From contig CM034312.1 in NCBI GenBank assembly GCA_019925795.1, forward strand, positions 26,315,914-26,379,913: a stretch of DNA of 64,000 nt, written 5' to 3'. The notes beneath the pieces were generated by a model. The model ran no database searches and had not been told where the DNA came from. It saw only the letters and a program-made list of their open reading frames with translations. Position numbers and translations under genes: made by a program. The stretch's first letter is position 1. Every line of letters begins with the position of its first letter. Below are positions 45,494 to 55,255 of the stretch, piece after piece. Origin of the DNA: Dendrobium chrysotoxum (Eukaryota > Streptophyta > Magnoliopsida > Asparagales > Orchidaceae).

Positions 45494-46720
45494 CTACCCT
45501 TTCCTCCAGATTTGTATTTCCAACCCCTTGGGTAACCTCAACAATCTCTTCATCTTCTCTTCAGATCTAGACTCCTTAGGATCAGATTCATCAAACACTA
45601 CATGGGTTGTTTCTTCCACCACCAAAGTCCTCTTATTGAACACTCTAAAGGATTTCCCCACACTTGAATATCCTAAGAACACTCCTTCATCAGATTTGGG
45701 GTCAAATTTTCCTAAGGGTGACTTCCCGTTGTTCAGAACGAAAACCTTACAGCCAAAGACATAGAGGTGGGACAGATTTTGAGTTCTACCCTTAATGATC
45801 TCATAAGGTGTCTTGTTCAGTTTGACTCTCACATTCACCCTATTCAGCACATAACAGGCAGTGTTCACCGCTTCAGCCCAAAAGTATTTTGGAAGTGAAT
45901 ACTCGACAAGCATGGCTCTAGCGGCTTCCACTAAGGTCCTGTTCTTCCTTTCAGCTACCCCGTTCTGCTGAGGGGTCCTAGGAGCTGAAAAATTGTGACT
46001 AATCCCTTGCTCCCCACAAAAACTTCCAAATCTTTCATTTTCAAACTCCCATCCGTGATCACTATGGATAGTAATAATCTCACATCCTAACTTCTTCTGA
46101 ATCCAAATAGAGAAAGATCTAAACTCATCAAATGACTCAGATTTATGTGTCAAAAATTTCACCCAAGTGAACCTCGAATAATCATCTATAATCACAAACC
46201 CATAGACTCTCCCCCCTAAGCTGGCAGTGCTAATGGGTCCAAAGAGGTCCATGTGAAGAACTTCTAAAGGTCTAGAGGAGCTAATGTCCTTAACAGAGTA
46301 AAAAGAGGAATGGACTTGCTTCCCTAACTGACAGGCATCACACAGGTGATCCTTAGTGAACTTAAGCTTGGGCACACCTCTAACTAAGTCCTTTTGGGTG
46401 ACTCTCCTAAGGGTTTTCATACTGGCATGACACAATCTCCTATGCCATAACCAAGACTCATCAGCAGTAGTTTTTAAGCAAATTGAATTATCAAATTTAA
46501 TACAACTTACATCTAGCTTGTAGACATTGTTGATCCTTTGCCCCTGCAAAACAACTTCATCATTTAAGCTTAAAATGCAGCCAGTGGGCAGGAATTTGAT
46601 GCTGTATCCATTGTCACAAAGTTGACTGATGCTCAGCAAGTTGTGTTTCAGTCCATCTACAAGCAAAACATTATCAATCATAAAATTCTTTGGATCACCA
46701 ATTATGCCTGAGCCTACCAC
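45494..46720 (-). CDS. M2 integrase (open, 408 codons)
   Basis: The longest open frame of the window. Order: end of the protease/linker (LVDGLKHNLLSISQLCD), HHCC zinc domain (LWHRRLCH...HLCDACQLGK), core with the first Asp (LHMDLFGP), second Asp (IHSDHGWEFEN; Trp where Gly is usual) and Glu (PQQNGVAERKNRTL), then YSLPKYFWAEAV and FLGYSSVGKSFRVFNKR. A frameshift near 45500 separates it from the RT. Integrase would join element DNA to the genome. Confidence 0.93.
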   Translation of the reverse strand: MVGSGIIGDPKNFMIDNVLLVDGLKHNLLSISQLCDNGYSIKFLPTGCILSLNDEVVLQGQRINNVYKLDVSCIKFDNSICLKTTADESWLWHRRLCHASMKTLRRVTQKDLVRGVPKLKFTKDHLCDACQLGKQVHSSFYSVKDISSSRPLEVLHMDLFGPISTASLGGRVYGFVIIDDYSRFTWVKFLTHKSESFDEFRSFSIWIQKKLGCEIITIHSDHGWEFENERFGSFCGEQGISHNFSAPRTPQQNGVAERKNRTLVEAARAMLVEYSLPKYFWAEAVNTACYVLNRVNVRVKLNKTPYEIIKGRTQNLSHLYVFGCKVFVLNNGKSPLGKFDPKSDEGVFLGYSSVGKSFRVFNKRTLVVEETTHVVFDESDPKESRSEEKMKRLLRLPKGLEIQIWRKG

Positions 46721-46896
46721 CTTCCTGGTGGTGTTATCTCCAAGTGTAACCTGTCCTCCAGCCCTGGCCTCCAGCCCTGGCCTCCAGCCCTGGCCTCCAG
46801 CAAAATAAACTGATTTGCATCTCCAATCATGTGTCTAGAACATCCGCTATTCAGGTACCACATGCTCTCACGAGGTCTTATGTGAGAGCACCCCTA
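46721..46896 (-). pseudogene. M2 protease region, active site lost
   Basis: Minus-strand frame opens right after TAG (46894-46896): RPRESMWYLNSGCSRHMIGD. The catalytic DSG is NSG. A 13-bp unit is present three times (46758-46796) against once in P1 and P2, and the added 26 bp shift the frame before integrase. Confidence 0.88.
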
Positions 46897-46904
46897 CAAA
46901 AATA

Positions 46905-48715
46905 TCAAATGTCAGTCTTAGGAACCCAAACAGGTTTGGGTTCCTTCTTATGAAAAGAAGAATGCAATGCATGCGTGCTGTGCTGTGAAACAGGCAGTTT
47001 GGGCCTCCACACCCAATGTGTACTACGGTGAACAGTGTAGGTGTGGGAAATGTGTCCTAACATGCCACATGAATAACATCTAACACCAAGAAAAGGATTA
47101 ACTAAATATCGTGAGTGATTGTGCCTCTTCCTAGAAGTGTATGAAACATGCTTTGATGAACTTGCAATAGATTTTTTAAAAGGCGGCGGTGCATAAAACT
47201 GTTCAAAAGTAGGTAGTTTTTTGTTCTTTTCAAAAGCAGCAATTTTCACTCTTAAAAATTCGTTCTCCTTGTTAAGACTAGCAATCTCAAAAGTTCTTGC
47301 ACTTTCATTACTTTCTAATTCACATGCCATATCATTCAATTTCTTAAAGGCAGCTTCTAATTCAACATGTGATGTTTTTACTGCATCATGCTCAATAGTT
47401 AAATCAGAATACTTTCTATTCAGTTCATCAAACTCATCAAGTAAAGATATGTGATTGCTATCAGTAGTTGAATGATCTTTAATCAAAACATCATGCTCTT
47501 TTTGCAAAGTCAAATAATCCAATTTCAAGTTAGCATGGGTTTTCTTAAGCTTCCTATATGATGCATGAATTTTTTTAGATACTTCAAATAATTGATTGTT
47601 AGTAAGCTCACATACCTCTTCTGGTCGGACTGACCAGGGTGATCATCCGCCATCAGACATAGATTTGTTTCCTCCTCTTCAGCTTCAGTCTCAGAAGAGT
47701 CGGATGCAGAGTCTGCCTAGAACGCCTTCTGAATCCACTTCTTGTCCTTTCTGAACTTTGGTTTCTCCTCACCCTTATCCTTGCTTGGGTGAGCCTTGAG
47801 TGTAGGATAATCTGCCTTTATGTGTCCAGGCTTCCTGCATTCAAAACAAACAGATTCAGATGAACCTTTAAAGTTTCTACTGGTCTTACCTTTGTTCCAC
47901 TTTTGAAAATTCTTATTCTTCTTCCTTAGAAAGCTCTTTAATTGCCTTGTGATTAAGGCAACATCATCGCTATCAGACCCGGAAGTGCTAGCATCTGAAT
48001 CTTTGGCCTTTAGCTCCACTGTCTTCTCCTTCTTTCGTTCACCTGCATCAAGTTGTCTTTGGTTCACGCCTTGCTTGTAAGCAATGAGTGATCCAAGTAA
48101 GCTGTCAATGGAGTAAGTATTTAAATCTTTAGATTCCGTGATCACAGTAATCTTAACATCATAAAAAGAAGGCAAACATCTAAGAATTTTGTTCACTCCT
48201 TCGTAATTAGTTAGTTCTCTTTCTAGAGCATGCAAAGAGGTAACGATTTGAGTGAACATTGTATATATTTCTGAAATCGTCTCACTAGGTTTCATGCGAA
48301 AAAGTTCATAATCATGTAACAAGATGTTTAACCTAGACTGTTTAACTTCAGTTGTACCTTCATATGTTATACACAATTTATTCCAGATTTCTTTACCCGT
48401 TGTATAAGTAGAAACACGCATATAGTCTTCAGATTTTAAAGCACGAAAGAAATAGTTCAAATATTTTGCATTTAACTGTGCTAAATCACGATCATCAAAA
48501 GTCCAATCTGTAAACGGGAGTTTAGTTTTCACATTGTTAATCAATCTAAAATGTGGTTCGTATCTATCCTTAACTAACATCCACATGCGATAGTCAATTG
48601 ATTAAAGAAAAGTAGACATGCGTGTTTTCCAAAAATCAAAAGGAATATTATCAAACAACGGTGGTCTTGTAATAGAATAACCTTCAGCAGTATTACGATT
48701 ATTATAGTTAGCCAT
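46905..48715 (-). pseudogene. M2 gag, two stops and one frameshift
   Basis: ATG at 48715 (MANYNNRNTAEGYSITRPP). A TAA at 48602-48604 interrupts after codon 37; then 48586-47717 is open (SEDYMRVSTYTTGKEIWNKL, a zinc knuckle CFECRKPGHIKADY with the last Cys changed to Tyr). A TAG replaces Trp at KAFW (about 47715). After an indel, 47528-46905 is open: a long coiled coil (about 47500-47220), then a second knuckle CYSCGMLGHISHTY, again with Tyr for Cys. It ends at TGA 46905-46907. Confidence 0.92.
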
Positions 48716-48753
48716 GGATCAAATTCAAAAGTTTTTAAACTTAAACTTAAACT

Positions 48754-50364
48754 TGAAAGTTCTATAGGGATGTTAAGCCCTAGTGAACTAGTCCCGAGGC
48801 TAACCAAGAGGGGGGGTGAATTGGTTATTTAAAAATTTCACGAGGAACATAAAAATCTTTTCGATAATTTGCAGCAGAAATAAGTAAACAAGAACGAAAA
48901 GATCAACCACAGATATTCACCCGTTAATATTAGAAAAGTAAAGTGCAGAACAGAATCAGAAAAGCAAACCAGATTTTATAGTGGTTCGGTCAACTTGACC
49001 TACGTCCACTCCCCGGAGCCTCCCCTCCGGGTATTGCACTAAACAAAAAGTGTCTCTCCTTTTGCTCCCACAACAAGGCGGAGAAGCCTATACAAAACCT
49101 CCTTTTCACCACACGGTGAGGCAGAGAACCCGACCTCCTTTTGCTTCCACCTGAAGCGGGCAGAGAACCCCGGATCTTCTTGCGAACGATCCTCCCACAA
49201 CGAACACCAACTAGATGAAAGATGACGAGCGGAGAAGACGACTCTGATCCGTGCTTAGAGCAACCTTAGTGTATCCCTCACTAACTCCCCCTCACAAGAT
49301 CCTCTCTCTCTCCCAAACTCTCTCTCTCTAGGGTTTCTCTGGGAAGGAAAGTGGCAAAAGATTTTTCTTGTTTCAAGAAAAAGTTCTTATACAAGAGGGC
49401 TCAAAATTTACCCTAAATCTCAACTGGTCGGCCCAGATCATCCAGGACGATCGATAAATCGTCCTGTACGATCAGTTCAAAATCAGTTGATTCAGCCTGG
49501 ACGATCTGGCTCTTCTGGACGATCAGTTCAAAAAAATTATTCATATTGTCCCGTACGATTTTGCGATCGTCCGGGACGATTAGTGTAAATCGAGGAATAT
49601 CGTCCAGAAGACAGTTCGGGTCGTCCAGAGCAAACTGTGCTGGACGACCAAAAAATGACTTGATCGTCCAGGACGATACGGGTATCATCCTGTACGATTA
49701 GTTCAAAAAGTGCCAAAATCATCCTGAGCACAGTTCGGGTCGTACAGCTGAAATGCACTAAACGATTATGATCGTCCGGGACGATCCTGCGATCGTCCAG
49801 GATGATATGATCGTATCAATCAAATATAAATTACTTTCCTTAATTATCAGATTAATTTAGGCATGATTGTACTGAATCGTCGAGGACGATACACGTATCG
49901 TCCAGGACGATCAGACCAAATAACTTAAAATAAAAATTTGCCTAACTTGATCTGGCGGCTGAGAATTTCTGATTTGAGCATATCGTCCCGTACGATCCAA
50001 AGATCGTCCAGGATGATCTGCTTAATCAGGCCCTCTTAACTTGGTCGCCCTAATTAGGGTTTTTGTTTTTACTAGATTGTCCAGGACGATGTGACTATTG
50101 TCCAGGACGATCTGAACAAAAATTTGAACAGAAACTCTAATTCACTCAAGCTCTCCCCCTGAGTGTGTGTGTGCGCAAGGTTATATAGCTAGGGGATCAG
50201 TTACATTACCATTGACTCAAGAAAAAGGAAAATAGTACATTGGACACACTTGGACCTGATCTTGAGTTGGCTTGAGTTGTTTGTGATCTTTTATGCCTGA
50301 AATGGGTTAGCCAAGAAAAAACAATAGAGACATGTCTGTCATCATCAAAACCAGATTTGCAACA
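48754..50364 (-). repeat. M2 5' LTR with palindrome array
   Basis: Minus start TGTTGCAAATC at 50364, end CTTTCA at 48754. U3 (49430-50130) carries roughly twenty imperfect palindromes on ATCGTCC-GGACGAT. TATAAGAA at 49384-49391 (minus) is the likely core promoter. The leader has repeats with GGCAGAGAACCCC/CCGACC words, fewer than in P1. No primer binding site follows. Confidence 0.93.
49384..49391 (-). promoter_or_regulatory. TATA box of the M2 5' LTR
   Basis: TATAAGAA directly downstream (minus sense) of the palindrome array; in the 3' LTR the matching site reads TATAAAAGAA near 41475. Confidence 0.6.
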
Positions 50365-50369
50365 TAGTA

Positions 50370-52206
50370 TTGGCAAATCTTATAGAGTATTTAACAAAAG
50401 GGCTTTGACAGTTGAGGCGACCACTCATGTGGTTTTTAATGAATATGATATTTATGGAGGGTCTAAGTTGGAATAAGAAGATGTTGAACAAGTAACCCAA
50501 GAAATAGAAAATACAAATCTAGAGAAAAGGGTTGAAACAAAAAATATATTGCCTAGAGAATGGAACTATTCTAAAAGTCATCATAAAGAACTGATTTTAG
50601 GGGAACCAAACGAAGGTGTTAAGACTAGGCATGGCCTTAGAAAAGGAGTTAACCACTCAGCTTTTATTTTAATTATTGAACCCACTAATATAAATCAAGC
50701 ACTTTCTGATAAATTTTTGATTTTAGCTATACAAGAAGAGTTGAATCAATTTATTAGAAATGATATTTAGGAATTGGTAAAGAGACCTGAAGATCAAAGT
50801 ATTATTGGAACTAAGTGAGTTTTCAAAAATAAAGTAAATGATTTAGGTGTAGTGGTTAAAAATAAGACAAGATTGGTGGCCAAGGGGTACAATTAAATAG
50901 AAAGAATTAATTTTGAGAGAACTTTTGCCCTTGTAGCCAGACTTGAAGTGATAAGGGTGCTACTAACCTTTGCCTATTTTAAAGGTTTTAAATTGTTTCA
51001 AATGGATGTGAAAAGTGCCTTTCTTGATAGAGTAATTTAAGAGGATGTTTATGTTGAGAAATCTCTAGGTTTTGAAAATTCACAATATCCTAAATAAGTG
51101 TTTAAATTGAAAAAGGCATTATATGGACTGAAACAGGCACCAAGGGCATAGTATGAAAGGCTAAGCACATTCCTATTATATAAATCATCTGTTAAAGGAA
51201 GTGTAGACACCATCCTTTTCTTAAAAAGAATAGGAGATGATATACTCATTGTTCAAATATATGTTAATGATATCTTGTTTGGATCCATTAATAAAATCTT
51301 TGTGTTAATTTTATAAAAATAATGAGTAGTGAATTTGAGATGAGTTTGATGGAAGACTTGAGTTATTTTCTTGGTTTTAGCATAAAGCAGAAAGAGGATG
51401 GCATATTTTTGAGTCAGTCAAAATATATTAAAGACATCCTCAAGAAATATGAAATAGATAAGGCTAAACTAATAAGTACCCCATGAGTTCCTCAGTGCAG
51501 TTAGATAAGAACTCTAAAGAAAAATCTGTTGATAAAAAAAAATTTAGAGGGATGATTGGATCATTACTTTATTTAACTGCAAGCAAACCTATATCATGTT
51601 TAGTGTTTATCTATGTACTAGATTTCAAGCTGTTCCAAAAGAATCTCACATGACTGCTCTTAAAAGAATTATAAGATATCTTTTAGAAACTCAAAATTTA
51701 AGAATTTGGTATCCAAGGCATAGCTCCTCTTTTGAAATCATTAGTTATTCTAATTCAGATTTTGTAGGGTGTGGAGTTGATAGAAAGAGTACTTTAGGGA
51801 CTTGTCAGTTTATAGGGAACTCCTTAGTTTCTTGGTCCAATAGAAAGTAAAATTCAATAGCTCTTTTTACTACTGAAGTAGAATATATAGCCTTAGGGAG
51901 TTATGTGGCACAAGTTCTATGGTTAAAATATTAACTAGTGGACTTAGTTTTTTTAATTGGCACTATTTCAATTTTCTATGATAATATAAGTGCCATTTGT
52001 AGTTTAAAGAGTCCTATCCAACACTCTAGGACTAAGCATATTGACATTAGACATCACTTCATTATGGATCATGTCACCAAAGGAGAAATTGAGCTACATT
52101 ATGTAGCAATTGAAAATCAACTCGTAGACATTTTCATAAAACCACTGGCTTTTGAAACTTTCAGCACTTTAAGAGTAAGATTTGGTGTTATTGATATTCA
52201 TGCTTA
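50370..52206 (+). pseudogene. P1 reverse transcriptase and RNase H, broken
   Basis: Resumes the integrase C-terminus (KSYRVFNKRALTVE), then RT: SDKFLILAIQEELNQF (open 50549-50770), LFQMDVKSAFLD and the catalytic box IYVNDILFG (about 51257-51280), where the first Asp is Asn, so it is dead. RNase H pieces at 51596-51850 and 51938-52207 hold GTCQFIGNSLVSWS, YDNISAIC and RTKHIDIRHHF. It ends at the natural C-terminus. Confidence 0.9.
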
Positions 52207-52766
52207 AATAATTGAAATTCTGCAAATTGCATGTGTATTGTATTTAGTGTATATTGGTGTTTATGGTTTGTTCTTCATTTGTATTTCAAAATTGTTGGTT
52301 ATTTTTTTCATTTTATTTTGTTTTTGTTTTCTTATTAGTATTTTCTTTTGTTTTTCATTTTTGTGTCTCGTGGAACTTGGTTAATTTATTTTTGGAAAAG
52401 TATTTTGTTTACCATATCATAAGTTCCTTTTTCCATTTTTGCATGTGGACAATCTCAACTGTTAGGTACAAATATTATTGCTTGTTCATCCCAGATGAAC
52501 AGGTGTTTGTCTGTACGATTAATTTGGTCAAAAAGTTGTATGATATGACTCATAAATTGTGTTTACGAAAAGTCATTTCATTAACATAACTACTTTTGAC
52601 CATTTCCCTTCGTCTGTACAAAAACTTTTTCATACTGTATGATGTAGTACGTACGAACCCATATCATACTGTACGATCTAACCTAATTTCTTTAAATTGA
52701 GAGCCATTCTTTGAAAATATCACTATCCCTTTTGCTTTTAAACCTTCTTATTTTCAAATCCACTTA

Positions 52767-53788
52767 ATGACAAGCACTGGCGGGAAATGGGCTCGACTCT
52801 CAAGAGGCTCATCTTCTCGTTCGAGCCAAGTAGATGAAAATTTCCTTTCAAAAGAAAATGAAGATGCCTACTACCACCTTATCGACGCAAAGATCACTCC
52901 CTCTCATCTTCTGATTCAGGAAGACATCAATTTCTCACTAATGCCCCTTTCCAATTGCACTCAGTTTTCCTTCATTCTCACCCTAATCCACGCCTTTCAC
53001 TCTCACATCTTTTAACATTTTTTAGCAAATCTGAGGGTAAAAGATAATTATACCAAAATGACTTATTTTGTACTTAAATAAAGGGTAGAAATAACTAAGG
53101 AGGATTTAGGCACATACCTACACCTTAGAACTAAAGGTGTAAGGGCACACACTATGATGTTTAGAGAGGATTTTGACTGGTCCACTAAAAATCAAAGCCT
53201 TAGAGGTACACCTTTAGTCTATCATCAACCTCGTGTGCACACCTTAAACCAAAATGCCAGGATCATCCAGCTTTTATTGAGAACATCGATTATTCCTAAG
53301 CCGGTGATCGTATCAACCTTACTCCTTTGTTGTCTATTATCACATATCTCATAGTAAAAAACACTCTAATTGATGAAGCCCAGTTGATACAGGACTACAT
53401 TACTATTCTTATAGATATTAGGCTTCCTACCACTAAGAGGAAGAAGAATGTGGCTTTACGACACCTAGTTTCTTACATCCTAGAAAAGAAGTACAATTTG
53501 GTTCATCCCGACACCCCAAACAGTTTGCCAATCTATTTTTTTGATGCCTCATTTCATTCACTTTTTCATCGAGATCAAGGGGAAGAGGGAGATGACATTA
53601 GAGAAGAAGAAGCGCCTACACCTGCTCCTCCACTTGCACCTGGCCCTAGACCTGAGCAACATTTCTATCAAGAAATGGTTCAGCATTTTGACCGACTTGA
53701 GTCTCACTTTGATCAATGATTTGATCATATTGAGGCTCACTTAGACCAGCAAGATGCCATATATCATGAAGATATGGGTTGGGTCTGA
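52767..53788 (+). pseudogene. P1 third ORF after pol (Sirevirus env-position ORF), frameshifted
   Basis: Starts MTSTGGKWARLSRGSSS with VDENFLSKENEDAYYHLID (52767-53012). It continues in another frame with TKMTYF, EITKEDLGTYLHLRTKGVRA (about 53050-53150), FREDFDWSTKN, then from 53327 DEAQLIQDYITIL, RHLVSYILEKKYN, a Pro-rich acidic hinge (EEEAPTPAPPLAPGP) and a C-terminal coiled-coil-like repeat (HFDRLESHFDQ, a stop at 53717, FDHIEAHLDQ), ending at TGA 53786-53788. Layout and the FLSKE start recall the 'putative plant transposon protein' domain found in plant retroelements. No signal peptide or clear membrane anchor, so an envelope role is not supported. M2 lacks it. Confidence 0.65.
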
Positions 53789-54850
53789 GGATAGTTCAAC
53801 TAGATCAACATTACTTTACTTTGTTTACTCCTCCTCAGCCACCTCCAGATCAGGATCCTCCAGCTTTGTAGTTTTTACTTTTGGTGTAATCAATGTATGT
53901 TTTGTTTTTCTAGTCTTCTTGTAATGGCTTTGGATGTTTGTGATATTGTGTTAGTTTGTGTCTTGAGTTTGTTTCCTTTTACAAAAAAAAATGATGAATG
54001 AAATGATATTTGTTCTTATGTTAATTCTCTTGTATTGTCTTTGAGTTTCTTTTGTACAAATTTGTAATGCTGATCTAAGAGATAGTTTAAAATATTTTTC
54101 ACTTCAACCTAATTTTCTAGCGAAATTTTAATTCTCAACTTTAAATCAAATTGTGATTAAATGTAGATTACAAGATTATCTTCATGTTCTTATAGATACT
54201 TATGTTTTAATAAAAATTGTTACAAAAGAAATGATGTATTTTTGAATTTCTTGTTTAATGTGTTAATTTTCTTGTTAATTTTTATTTTTGTTTAAATAAT
54301 TATTGATATCGAAAAGAACAACAATGAAAAGAGCACAATATTAGCCCAAATTTGAAAAGATGCATAAAGCGTGCTAGAAGTTTAAAAGATGTGTAATGTT
54401 CACCATAAATTAAAAGAGGCACAAAATTAGCCCTAACAAGAAAGATGGACAAAGCGTGCCAAAATTCAAAATGATGTGCAATGGTCTCCAATCGAAAGAG
54501 TTGAATTTATTTTCAATCTTAAGTATCATTCAGTTTTTTCCTCTATCTCTCTAATTTATACAAAATTCCATACATTCAACAATAATCTAACTATTGAATT
54601 TGAAACTACTTGATTTTTATTTAATTATTTTTGCAAGAATTATAGTATTTGATATATATAGAATGAACATTAAACCTGGTTGACTCTTCTTAACCTAATT
54701 GTTCTTTGATTGAAAATCTGAGTCTTTCTTTTTCACATCAAGATTTTAAGGTTGTTTTTGCCAACTGTTTTAAATTAACTTTTTCCTCAGCTATTCGATT
54801 TGTCCAATGAAACTTATTTTCTTTTGGCATTTATCCCTTTTTTCTATTGT
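53789..54850 (+). other. P1 non-coding 3' region
   Basis: No ORF. 54310-54490 shares repeated words with the M2 3' region (AAAAGAGGCACAAAAT, AAGATG-ATAAAGCGTGC). Confidence 0.6.
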
Positions 54851-54852
54851 CG

Positions 54853-55255
54853 AAAGGGGGAGTCACAGTGTGATTGTTTGTTTGTTCAGGGGGAGTCAGT
54901 GTGATTGATTATTTGTTTCTTCAGGTGGAGTCAGTGTGATTATTTGTTTGTTCAGGGGGAGTCATTGTGTATTTGTTTGTTTGTTTGGTATCGGTATCGT
55001 GTGTGTTTTCTTCTTGTTGGTCTTTGGTCTTGTATATATGATAGTCTTATGTTTTTATCTTATTTCATTTTGTGTTTGTTTACATATGATAGTCTTATGT
55101 TTTTGTCTTATTTCATTTTTGTGTTTATTTCATTTTTTTTGTATTTACTCCCTTCATTTTAATTTAGCATTCATTGAGGGGGAGCTAAGGTGAAAAAGAT
55201 CTTTTAATTTTAATTCAAACAATAATGGTTTTGCCATCATAAAAAAAGAGGAGAA
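54853..55255 (+). repeat. Array of polypurine tracts before the P1 3' LTR
   Basis: GGGGGAGTCA-type tracts recur at about 54855, 54890, 54924 (GGTGGAGTCA) and 54954, spaced about 34 bp, each followed by GTGTGATTxTTTGTTTGTTC. Another tract (GAGGGGGAGC) lies at 55175, and the LTR-adjacent purine run is at 55241-55255. This matches the multiplied polypurine tracts described for Sireviruses. Confidence 0.75.

Larger units (their letters stand above)
40835..50364 (-). mobile_element. Copia element M2 (Sirevirus-like), complete, youngest copy
   Basis: 9530 bp from LTR end to LTR end, flanked by a perfect 5-bp duplication TAGTA (40830-40834 and 50365-50369) in the middle of the P1 pol gene. Minus order: 5' LTR 50364-48754, gag, protease, integrase, RT, RNase H, a 1.4 kb 3' region, 3' LTR 42429-40835. 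The LTRs are nearly identical, so it is recent, but several stops and frameshifts make it defective. Confidence 0.95.

Noticed and set aside
49430..50130. Regularly repeated short palindromes resembling a CRISPR array
   Set aside because: Plant nuclear context, irregular spacing, imperfect repeats and no cas genes; the array is the U3 part of an LTR and recurs in the other LTR.
52254..52589. 111-codon ORF right after P1 RNase H
   Set aside because: T-rich hydrophobic translation with no initiation context or conservation seen in M2; the more credible extra ORF starts at 52767.
54905..55193. Two overlapping 85-codon hydrophobic ORFs
   Set aside because: They are read from the T-rich polypurine-tract array before the P1 3' LTR. 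The hydrophobicity comes from TTT/TTG codons, not a membrane protein.
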